42,117 bases of DNA from Allomyces arbusculus (lineage: Eukaryota > Blastocladiomycota > Blastocladiomycetes > Blastocladiales > Blastocladiaceae): the NCBI GenBank assembly GCA_027604705.1, contig JADHYV010000118.1:1-42117 (forward strand), read 5' to 3'. Of this stretch, positions 20,301 to 29,240 are shown in pieces (position 1 is the stretch's first letter; each line of letters begins with the position of its first letter). The notes under the pieces are model-generated. The model searched no databases, was not told the DNA's origin, and saw only the letters and a program-made list of their open reading frames with translations. Both the position numbers and the translations under genes were made by a program.

Positions 20301-22799
20301 ATGGCCCCGCACATCATCGCTCCCGAGGTGCGCGCCATCATCGACAGCCGCGCCTGGCTGCACGACGATGCGCTCTCCAACACCAAGTACATTGTCGGCA
20401 TCGACTATGGCACCACCTACTCGGGTTTTGGCCTGCACACGGTCGGGTCGACCGAGCCCGACGGCACCATGTGCATCAAGTGCTTTGACAACTGGTACTT
20501 TTCTGCTCGGTTTTTGGCTTCCCCATCCCCACAAAGACCCGCGCTCCTCACGCCGCCCGACACCCCATCCACCAGGGACGGCAAGCCGCCCGGCCTCTTC
20601 TCGGCCAAGCTCCCGACCGTCTCCACCTACACCAAGACCAACCCGCCCGTGCTCGAAGCCTGGGGTTGGCCCGCCGCCACCGACTTTTCGGGTCGCGCCT
20701 ACAAGATTGCACTGCCCAAGCTGGCCCTGCACCCAGACACACCACCGCACCGCCGCCCGCTCATCCCGCAGGGTCTCTCGATTCTCGACATTGTTGCCGA
20801 CTACCTGCGCCAGCTGCGGCAAGTCATCTTGCACCTGGCCCCCGACCTGACGGTCGACAACTCGATTTGGTGTTTCACGGTGCCCGTCAACTGGAAGGCC
20901 GAGGCCATGGACGTGATGCGGCAGGCCGCGCACTTGGCCGGCATGATCGCGGCCCCACAGTCGAAGCGGCTGCGGTTCTGCGAGGAGCCCGAGGCCGCGG
21001 CGCTGACCTGTATCGAGGAAGCGCACGTGAACATGAAGGCGGGCGAGACGTTCCTGGTCGTGGATGCCGGTGGCGGTACCGTCGACTTGTTCCAGTGCAC
21101 GATGGGCTCGGCGCGGCACCTCGACGAAATCACCGTCGGTGCCGGCGACTTTCTCGGCGCCTCGTTTGTTGACGCGCTCTTCTATGCGTTTTTGAGACGC
21201 AAGATTGGCGACGACGCGTTCGAGGACCTGACGCTGTCGCCATCGCTGTCGAACACGTGGCGTGACGTCGAGTCGCGCTGGGAAGGGCTTAAGCGCGCCT
21301 ACAAGGGCGCGCCGCCGCCCGGGTCCAACCCGAGTCACTACACCGAAGTTATTACTTTTTCGCTCTCGCTCTACAAGAAGATTCCCGAAGAGTACCGCGC
21401 GCAGTTGCGTGCCGACCAAGGCACCGACGACGAGCTGTGGATCACGCCCGACGACATGCAGAGTTTCTTTGACCCGGTCGTGAACAAAATTTTGGCCATG
21501 GTCGTGGAGCAGTTGCGCGGCGCGAATACCGTCGTCGACTACATTTTCTTTGTCGGCGGGTTCGGGTCGAACCGTTACCTGCAAACGCGCATCTTGGCCG
21601 ACGCGGAAGTGCAGCAGCGCGTGCGCAATACCGACGTGCCCGTGCAGATTCGGCAGCCCGAGTCGGCCGTGCTCAAGGGCGCTGTCCGATACGGTCAGAA
21701 CCGCGCGCAAATTCGCACGCGGAAAGCCAAGCACACGCTCGCGTTGCTCGTGCATGTGAATGCCGCCTCGCTCGCGGCAGCCGAGCGCGACGCCAATCTG
21801 CTACGTATTCACGGACAGACATACCTGGTGCTCGTGCGGAAGGGGGACACTGTCGCCTATGAGTCACTCGTGCAGCACGCGCACCTGGCGCTCGGCGAGC
21901 ACTCGACCACGGGTGCCGTGAAGATTTTCGAAATGGACGACGATGGCGCGAAACCCATGCTGATTGGGCGCATTACCATTTCGGCGCCGATCGTGCCGGG
22001 CCAAAAGCGCCGCGTCACGCTGCTCGTGAACTTCGGTGAACTCGAGCTCAAGATTCGCGCCGTCAACGAGCTCACCGGGCAAGAGTGGAAGGCCTCGATC
22101 CAGTACGATGTCACACAGGACCGGTCGGGCACCGTTTCGGGCACCTCATCGACGGGTTCTTCGGCGCCGCCCGCCGTTAAGGTCACGACCTCGGGTCCTA
22201 TTGTCCAGCACCCGGTCCCGCGGCAGCCGTCGCCCGGCCCGGGCAACGTGACGCAGCTCACGCGGTCCATGGACCGGCTCACGACCAACGACGCCTACTA
22301 CGGCGGCATGCCCGCCGCCGACGCGCGCCGCCGGTCGTCTACGCCGTCGTCCCCCGCGGCCGCTCCCGCACAAGGCCAGCTCCCGCACTTGCCGCAGCCA
22401 TTGCCGTACCCGCCGCGCGGCCAAGCGCCCGGCGCGTCCGGCCCGCCCGTGTATGCGCGGTCCGGGACCGTGCCGGGCCCGACGACCGCATCGCCGCCAA
22501 ACTCGCTCATGGCAGCGATGGGCGCGGCGGGCGGGTCGTCCTCGTCGCTCGGCACGGCGACACCCGGTCGGTACGCGTCGCCCGCGCCGGACATGTACGG
22601 CGGGTGGGCGCAACCAGCGTCGTACCCGCGCGCGAATGCCGGTGGGTACTATGACGGCGGGTACGGTCGCGGCGGGCAGCAGGGTGGGCCAAGGCCAGCG
22701 GGCGCGCAGGGGCAGCCGTACGGCGCGCAACAGCAAGGGCAAGTGCAGCAGGGGCAGCAGGGGCAGGCGCAGCCGTACGTGTACCGTGGGTACCGGTAG
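20301..22799 (+). CDS. HSPA12-like divergent Hsp70 ATPase-domain protein
   Basis: Actin/Hsp70-fold nucleotide-binding protein related to animal HSPA12A/B; the cellular role in fungi is unclear. The ATG at 20301 begins MAPHIIAPEV; longer frames upstream lack an ATG. Exons: 20301-20494 and 20576-22799, giving 805 aa. The intron (GTACTT...CCACCAG, 81 bp) is stop-free, and its removal gives CFDNWDGKPPG. Phosphate-1 is VGIDYGTTYSGFG (residues 32-44), phosphate-2 is LVVDAGGGTVDLFQ, and the adenosine motif is IFFVGGFGSNRYLQTRI. EEPEAAALTCIEE is the typical connecting motif. Canonical Hsp70 substrate-binding domain features are not evident. A short beta-rich region follows (residues ~490-610), then a Pro/Gly/Gln-rich disordered tail ending QPYVYRGYR. 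The gene is convergent with INTS11. Confidence 0.88.
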   Translation: MAPHIIAPEVRAIIDSRAWLHDDALSNTKYIVGIDYGTTYSGFGLHTVGSTEPDGTMCIKCFDNWYFSARFLASPSPQRPALLTPPDTPSTRDGKPPGLFSAKLPTVSTYTKTNPPVLEAWGWPAATDFSGRAYKIALPKLALHPDTPPHRRPLIPQGLSILDIVADYLRQLRQVILHLAPDLTVDNSIWCFTVPVNWKAEAMDVMRQAAHLAGMIAAPQSKRLRFCEEPEAAALTCIEEAHVNMKAGETFLVVDAGGGTVDLFQCTMGSARHLDEITVGAGDFLGASFVDALFYAFLRRKIGDDAFEDLTLSPSLSNTWRDVESRWEGLKRAYKGAPPPGSNPSHYTEVITFSLSLYKKIPEEYRAQLRADQGTDDELWITPDDMQSFFDPVVNKILAMVVEQLRGANTVVDYIFFVGGFGSNRYLQTRILADAEVQQRVRNTDVPVQIRQPESAVLKGAVRYGQNRAQIRTRKAKHTLALLVHVNAASLAAAERDANLLRIHGQTYLVLVRKGDTVAYESLVQHAHLALGEHSTTGAVKIFEMDDDGAKPMLIGRITISAPIVPGQKRRVTLLVNFGELELKIRAVNELTGQEWKASIQYDVTQDRSGTVSGTSSTGSSAPPAVKVTTSGPIVQHPVPRQPSPGPGNVTQLTRSMDRLTTNDAYYGGMPAADARRRSSTPSSPAAAPAQGQLPHLPQPLPYPPRGQAPGASGPPVYARSGTVPGPTTASPPNSLMAAMGAAGGSSSSLGTATPGRYASPAPDMYGGWAQPASYPRANAGGYYDGGYGRGGQQGGPRPAGAQGQPYGAQQQGQVQQGQQGQAQPYVYRGYR

Positions 22800-22992
22800 G
22801 TGAGATGGGGGCGAGTTTGGTGTTGATATTTGTCTCTTGATTGTTGATTGTTTGGTTGGAATTGTGGGCGCCCGTGTTTGTGTGTGTATTCCTTAGTGCG
22901 AACGCTACCACCATCGCAGCTCAAATGCACCTTTCATTTTTGGGCGGTCGCTACTGGTCACATATATTCCCTTCCTCCTCATCAGGCATCCA
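22800..22992. other. Short convergent intergenic region
   Basis: 193 bp between the stop codons of the HSPA12-like gene and INTS11. It is AT-richer than the genes and must hold both 3' ends. No distinct signal identified. Confidence 0.5.
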
Positions 22993-25539
22993 TCAACCCG
23001 GTACGCCCGCATCGGCACGCGCGATCCCGGCGTACGCGCGCTGCAACGCGAGCACCTTCTCTCCGGCCTCCCCAACCAGCGCAAGGACGCGGTCCGCGAC
23101 AGCCCGATCCAAATCCGCCGCCAATGACCCGGCCACAGCGCGCGTCCACTTGACTGTCCCTCCCGCCACATCCCACTGCACCGACGTCCCGGCAAACGTG
23201 ATCACCTTATCCCCCTCGACCGCCATGAACCGACGCGCAACCACCTCCGGCGCATCGTCCGCCCCACCCCCATCACCCATCTCGTCCACCGTGTACCCGA
23301 CCGCACTCACAAACTTCGCCAGCCCACCATGCGCCGCTGCGACCGTGACGAGCGCATGCTCGGCCCCCGGGAACTGCACACCAGGCGGTAACTGCCGCGT
23401 GACGCGCGTGCGTGCCATACGCGCCGTCGTGAACGCCGGCCGCGCGCTGGCTTCGGTCGCGAGCACGATTCGCGGGACCACGCGTTTTGCTTTGTCCTTG
23501 GGTACGGGCGGCTCGACGTAGACGGCGGCCACCGGAACTCGACCGAGCCCCGCGGTCCCCGCAGCGCCGGCGCGCCACCCCGGAGTCATTGCCGTCTGCG
23601 CAGCGAGCATCGCCCCAGCCCCACGCACGGGCGCGGCATGCACGGTCTCAGGGGCATGCCACGCGCGGTGTGCCGCGTCCCACGCCACTTCGGCCCTTGC
23701 TCGATACGCGCGCCGGTGTACTTCCGCGTTGACCGCGGCCGACGCGAGCGCCGGCACCGTATCCCGCGTGGCCAGACGAATCCGCTCCTTGTTCGCGGGC
23801 ACGTGCACGTTCACGGGCAACGCCGCGCTCATCATGCGCTGCATGTCGACGAGTTTCCGGCGCTCGCCGTGAACCAACACGACGTGCCGCGGTTTCGCCG
23901 TCTCGACAAGCGCCAGGATCCCTTTCGCGTCGGCGTGCGCGGAAAACGACAGGTTCTCGACGCGGATATGGCACTCGATCGGGACCGTGCCCGCGGGCGC
24001 GGGCGCCGCGTCGGCGAGTAACGCCGGGTCGACGGGCGGTAAGGTGCCGGCGGTCCAGCCCCCCGACGATTTGCGGGTGTCGGTTGCGGGCACGTGCAGG
24101 ACGCGCGCGCCCGACGGCGGCAGCGCGAGGAGTTGCGCGCCGACGGTGCCGGGTGAGCAGTAACCAGGTAGAATCACCATATTGCGTGCATCCCGTGCCC
24201 ATTTCTTGAGAATTTCGAGCGACAGGCCCGAATGCAGCATGCCGGGGGACGCGAACACGACCATAGGCCCATCGGCTTCGAGCACTTTCAGGTCGTGGTT
24301 GGTGCGCAACGCCTTCAAGTGCTTGAAGTGGAACGGGTTGCGGTCGTTGTGCATGACCATGTGCCGCAACTTTTCGTTGGTCCAGTGCACGTATTGGCGG
24401 AAGTAGACGAGCGACCTGTCGGTCAGTCCGCCCGTCACGTACATCGGGTGCCGCCAGGCCATGCGGTCGAGAAAGGCTTCCATGAGAATGGCTAGTTCGT
24501 GCGCACGGCCCACGGCAAACGCCGGGATCAGGACTTTGCCGCCGCGTTTCAGCGTGTCGGAAACTTTGCGTAGGAAATCGCGCTCGCGCGCGCGACGCGA
24601 CGCGCGGATGGTGGTCGCGTAGGTGGCCTCGGTGATGACCACGTCCGGGTGGCACGCGTCGAGCCAGGCAGAGCCGAGGTGCCGGTCCGGGGTCATGTTG
24701 TAGTCGCCCGTGTAGAGCACGGATTGCGACCCAGAGGTAACGAGGAACATGACAGCGCCGAGCACATGGCCCGCGTAGTAGGCCTTGACCGACAAGTCTG
24801 GGTAGAGGTGGATCGTCTGGTGCACGTTGATCGTAGTCGCGCGCGCCAGGCACCGCGCCACGTCGGTGTCGGGCACGGAGAGCTTTGCAGCCATGAGCTT
24901 CTGCGAATCCTTAAGCAACAGAGGGCAAATGGCCTTGGTCGGTGGCGACATGACGACGGGTCCCGAGTACCCGACGCGTTCCGTCAGGTACGGCAGAGCG
25001 CCACAGTGGTCGAGATGGAAGTGCGAGATCAATACGGCGTCGACAGCGTCGTCGATGCGCGAGGAGCGCGTCAGGTGCTTGAAGTCGGGAAACTGGCGGT
25101 CGTCCGTATACCCCATGTGCATGCCGCAGTCGAGCATCACGGTGCGGCCTGTCGCGAACGAGACGAGAATACATGACCGGCCGACGTCCTGACCGGCACC
25201 GAGCGGCTCGATCACGAGTGTTGGACCGGATCCACTTGCGGTTGAGAGGTCAACGTGTCGCGGCACGGGTACAGGCTTCTTGGCGGGCACGGTATCGGTT
25301 ATCCTGGTGTTGGAGTTGCCTGGACGCGAAGAAAGTTGCTGCTGGGCCGAGGATGGACGCGACGGCTGCTGCTGCTGCGAGCGCGTCGGGTCGGTCGACG
25401 CCGATTGAGTGCGGTTGCGATCCCGGTCGCGGTCGCGGTCGCGCGGCGCAAGGCGCGGTTTGACGTGAGCGCCGTTGCCCGCCTGCGTGCGGGGCTTTGT
25501 GGGCGGTCGCAGTGCGCCGGTGCGTGCATCCTTGTCCAT
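22993..25539 (-). CDS. INTS11: Integrator complex subunit 11 (INTS11), metallo-beta-lactamase/beta-CASP endonuclease
   Basis: Zinc-dependent RNA endonuclease, the catalytic subunit of Integrator, which cleaves snRNA 3' ends and promoter-proximal Pol II transcripts. A single exon of 848 aa starts at the ATG at 25539. The first ~105 residues are a disordered extension with a (RD)n run and Gln/Ser tracts. The core starts VIEPLGAGQDVGRSCILVS and contains MLDCGMHMGYTDDRQFPDF, the catalytic HFHLDH at residues 173-178, YYAGHVLGA, YTGDYNMTPDRHLG and EATYATTIR. The beta-CASP part has GGKVLIPAFAVGRA, PMVVFASPGMLHSG, FSAHADAKGI and VLVHGE. These words match INTS11 rather than CPSF73. The C-terminal ~250 residues diverge, as expected for the region that pairs with INTS9. 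No INTS9 is in the window. Confidence 0.93.
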   Translation of the reverse strand: MDKDARTGALRPPTKPRTQAGNGAHVKPRLAPRDRDRDRDRNRTQSASTDPTRSQQQQPSRPSSAQQQLSSRPGNSNTRITDTVPAKKPVPVPRHVDLSTASGSGPTLVIEPLGAGQDVGRSCILVSFATGRTVMLDCGMHMGYTDDRQFPDFKHLTRSSRIDDAVDAVLISHFHLDHCGALPYLTERVGYSGPVVMSPPTKAICPLLLKDSQKLMAAKLSVPDTDVARCLARATTINVHQTIHLYPDLSVKAYYAGHVLGAVMFLVTSGSQSVLYTGDYNMTPDRHLGSAWLDACHPDVVITEATYATTIRASRRARERDFLRKVSDTLKRGGKVLIPAFAVGRAHELAILMEAFLDRMAWRHPMYVTGGLTDRSLVYFRQYVHWTNEKLRHMVMHNDRNPFHFKHLKALRTNHDLKVLEADGPMVVFASPGMLHSGLSLEILKKWARDARNMVILPGYCSPGTVGAQLLALPPSGARVLHVPATDTRKSSGGWTAGTLPPVDPALLADAAPAPAGTVPIECHIRVENLSFSAHADAKGILALVETAKPRHVVLVHGERRKLVDMQRMMSAALPVNVHVPANKERIRLATRDTVPALASAAVNAEVHRRAYRARAEVAWDAAHRAWHAPETVHAAPVRGAGAMLAAQTAMTPGWRAGAAGTAGLGRVPVAAVYVEPPVPKDKAKRVVPRIVLATEASARPAFTTARMARTRVTRQLPPGVQFPGAEHALVTVAAAHGGLAKFVSAVGYTVDEMGDGGGADDAPEVVARRFMAVEGDKVITFAGTSVQWDVAGGTVKWTRAVAGSLAADLDRAVADRVLALVGEAGEKVLALQRAYAGIARADAGVPG

Positions 25540-26285
25540 GTTGTTCTTGTCGACGGCGACGCTGGTGGATGTGGACTAGATGGTCGCTGTGGAGCGCGGG
25601 GTGGTCGTAGACAGCAGGAGGTTGACGTGGTCGCACGTGGTTGGCTCAGCATGAGGTGTGACGCGTCACAGCAATTTGCTGCGCCCACATGCTTGTCGGC
25701 ATCATCAAGCGTGTCACGCCTGTGCAAGGTTCTTCATTCAGAGGCCGATCGCGACTTCCGTATGTGGCGCTGGCTGCCGCTGCCGCCTGCAGAAGCTGGA
25801 TTGCCGCAGCTTTGTCCAACCAAAGCGTTGGCCCACCAACGCATCGCAGCGCGCAGCAGCAGCGCGCGCCCCTCTTGTTCGACTTCTCTCCCTCTCAGCA
25901 CCTCTGCGCGCCATCTCTTCGAGCAGGAGCAGAGACTGCAGCTTGCCAACAACGCGCAGACGCACGACCGCAACCGCTGCGTCCACGCCCGACCACGACC
26001 CCGACCATTGCAACTTGCCGCACTGTTCAGCACGCTGCTGGCGCTGCCAAGAACGCCGACTGAGCGCGCCTGTGAAGCGCGCCCCAGCGCCGCTCCTCCT
26101 TGACGCCGGCCAGCATTGCTGCGGCAAAGACCACGCCGCTCTCACACCGTGCGCGTGCCCGGTAAACGCGACGGCCTGCCGCCCCCGTGCCCGCTGGACC
26201 TGCTCGCTCAGCCGCTGATCGCGCGCACACTTGACGACCCACCGCTCCCTGCCGCTGCCACGCGCAGCGCGGCCTACGACCAGCC
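25540..26285. promoter_or_regulatory. Divergent intergenic region, INTS11 / membrane protein
   Basis: 746 bp between divergent starts. No supported gene. Frames on both strands are Arg/Cys/Ala-rich and match nothing known to me. No clear TATA element. Confidence 0.5.
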
Positions 26286-28741
26286 ATGGCATCCCCTGGC
26301 TCCGAAACGGCCACGACGCAGATGCTGACCGTGACGTCGACCGAATTCCTCGCAACCGCCACGCCCGACCCGACCGCCGGGGGCACGCAGACGCAAACGC
26401 AGCGGTCGTCCTCATCGTGGAGTTCCAACTCGGCCAACGTGCGCGTTTTGCTCATTAGCGCGTCCGTTTCCGTGGCCATTCTCGCCGCAGCAGCTGTGCG
26501 TACGAAACATGCACGATTTCTCGTCAAGAAGTGGGGCCCAGACCCGCGATCTAACTCCAAAAGCTCCACCGCTCGAACTGAACTGACCTGGTGCCGATCG
26601 ATCGCTCATTCCAGCTTTGGTGGGCCTACCGCAAGTGGGGCCCGCGCGACGGTGACGGCGACGACGACGACGACGATACCACGCCGGGCGGTGCGCCAAA
26701 ATGGCCCCCAACCGCCGCACAACTCGCCGGCCGCCGACGTACCGCCGACGACGACGCACGGCTCGTCGAGTACGCCGGGTTACGTCCCGTCGCCATTCCG
26801 GGCCGCGGCAGTGCCAGCACCCCCTCATCCAACTCGCCACGCTCTCCACCCGCGACCGGTGGAATGGCACCGCACTACTACTGGGACGCGACCGACGCCG
26901 CGTCCGTCCCCGACCGTTCGTCGTGGCTTGCGGGGCCACAAGGCGCACGCGCGTCGCTGACAGGCAGTACCTCGGCACACGACTCGGCGGTTGCATGCCC
27001 GGACTCGCCGCTCGCCTGGCGGCCCGTATCGCCGCGCGAATGGAACGTGATCCCGCCACAAAGACCGACCCCGCACGCTCGCGACGACGATTCATCGGTT
27101 GGTGCATCAGCCGTGGCCCCCGTCAAGGGCCCAGCGGCAGCGGTCGCGGCCACTCGACGCGGCGCACTCGGTACGCTCGCGGGCACGAATAGTGCTGTGG
27201 GTGGGTCGCTGCTCTTACCGCCGTCGGCGTCGGCCGAGTTTACGGGGACGACGATCGCGGCGTCGCCGACGACGGCAGCGTCGCTCGGTAGTGCTGCCAC
27301 GTCGGCGGGCGCCAGCCCGCCAATGACCGGTGCCAACTTGGCGGCCGTGCCGAGGCAACGCACCAGTGCGATTGTCACGGTCAGGTCGCTCGCGACGGGT
27401 GGGTCACGCACGACTGCGCCTTCGGTCGCGACTGTGGCGGTCGGTGGACAACAACCGCCACAGTCGCCGCCCTACGATCGCCAGCAACAGGACCAGATCA
27501 GTACCGCACCGGCTGCCGAAGAGACGCGCCGTTCCCCTCCTCCACCGCCACTACCGGGAGCGGCCATGGATTTGACGCGCACGTTTACTGTTCGTCTGCC
27601 CGCCGACAGCGATTCCGAAGACGAGGGTGACGGGCAGGACCTGGGTACCATGGCCACGCGCGCAGGACCACCACCACCGCTCCCGGCAGCACCACCCCTC
27701 CCACCGATCTCGCCGCAGGAAGCCCGCCTGTCGCGCACGTCCGCGCAGATGCACTTCCCGGTGGTCCCAACCCGCGCAACGGCGCCGCGTGAAGCGTCCG
27801 TGCACATGTCGCCACCAACGTCGCCGCACTCGCCGCAACCGCGGATCGCACCACCACCGCCCGAATCGATCAGCGAGTGGGACCCGCCTAGTACTATCTC
27901 TGCCGCGCGCGAGGCCGCAGTCGTCTCGCCACCCCCACTCGAGGCGACATCGGCCACATTCGAGGCACGCCAACGTATTGCCGCTACGTCACCCGTGTCG
28001 CGGTACCTTCCATCGTCGCCGTCGCCCGTCCCGTCGGGAAAAACAGCGTCAATGTCGTCGCACGCGCACCCACACCGCCCAGACTTGGAGGCCGTGCGCG
28101 CCGAGGGGAGTGGGATTGTCATGTCGATTACGAGCAGCCGTCTGAGTCCGACGCCCGACTATATTTTGCCGAGCGCGATCTCGTCGGTAACGAGTTTGCC
28201 GTTATCGGGCAAGACCATGTCCCCGGCGTCGTCGAGTCGGCGCGTGCTTCGGTCGTCGTCGGCGAGCGAGGTGCAGGCGTCGCCACGCGCGGCCGTGGTT
28301 GTCGTGCCCGCCAATGTCGATACAACGGACGCACCAGCCGCCGCACCCGCTGCGCCCGCGGCCGACCGCGGATCGACTCCCGCACCTGCTTCCCCGGCCT
28401 TGGATCCCGCAACGGCCCCATCCCCAACACCACCCCCGATCCCGCCGCTCCCGCCCACCGACGACACCGAGTTTGACATCCCACCACTTGACTCGGAAAT
28501 CGATTTTGCGCCGGATACGCCGCTGCCGGCCCCGATCCCGCCCCTTCCGGCCCCGCTCCTCCCGCACGAGGAGGGACGACCGCCCAATGTCTGGCAGCCG
28601 CCACGGCCGCCGCAAATGCCGCCGACGCTGTTGCAGCAGAGGCCACCGGCACCCCCACGACCGGCACTCCCGGCCTTGCCGCCGACACTGCCGCGCGCGC
28701 TGCCAAGACCCGACGGCAGGGCGGACTCGGACGAGGAGTGA
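26286..28741 (+). CDS. Putative single-pass membrane protein with long proline-rich tail (unrecognised)
   Basis: I do not recognise the family. The model is two exons, 26286-26495 and 26615-28741, 778 aa. The ATG at 26286 starts a Ser/Thr-rich stretch of about 50 residues with no signal peptide. It is followed by one hydrophobic helix running across the splice site, VRVLLISASVSVAILAAAAL, then WWAYRKWGPRD. The basic flank suggests the N-terminus faces outside and the long tail the cytosol, like fungal surface sensors. The tail has an Asp run right after the helix, many Pro runs (PPPPPLPG, PPAPPRPALPALPP) suited to SH3, WW or profilin binding, and an acidic end (DSDEE). The donor GTGCGT at 26496 and acceptor CAG at 26614 preserve frame; a donor at 26500 is possible. 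Low complexity limits confidence in function, not in coding. Confidence 0.6.
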
Positions 28742-29240
28742 TGAGCGGCGCGCGTGTCCTTGCGCGCCGAGGTTTTTTTGTTTGCTGAACGGAGAGAGAA
28801 CATATACATGATTTTGGTGTGGGCCGTTGTCGTGGCGAGGGGAGTGGCGTGCAAAAGGAAACAAACGTGACCGCGCATCGGCAATGGCGCGCCACCGTCC
28901 ACGCAGGGGCGCACGCCGACGTGCAGCGGCTGCAAGCTGACGACGCCCACCGGCAGGCAGCGCACCACCGCCGTGCCGGCCCCTTGCTCAACGCCTGGCA
29001 TGGCAAGGTCGACTGCTGCAGGCGCTCCGGTCCCCGCTCTTCTCTCCACCACATCTTTCCAGCAGCAGGCGCAGACCGCGCCCAGCACGGCGGCACGCGC
29101 GCCCCCCTCGTGCACCACGGCGATCCGGCACTCTGCAAGTGTTATCGACTAGTTGCCAGTCCATCACCAAGCGACCGCCGCGCGATCCCACGCGCGCCCA
29201 TTGCTCCAACCCCGCCAGACTCACCCGTCAACTCGCTACG
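28742..29240. other. Intergenic between membrane protein and coiled-coil protein
   Basis: About 500 bp, no supported gene. It holds the 3' flank of one plus-strand gene and the promoter/leader of the next. The AT-rich patch with CATATACATG near 28800 probably belongs to the 3' flank. Confidence 0.5.

Noticed and set aside
20226-21755. Long open frame (about 509 codons) on the minus strand opposite the HSPA12-like gene
   Set aside because: It mirrors the codon structure of the sense gene in GC-rich DNA, has no recognisable domain and lies fully antisense to conserved Hsp70-fold motifs.
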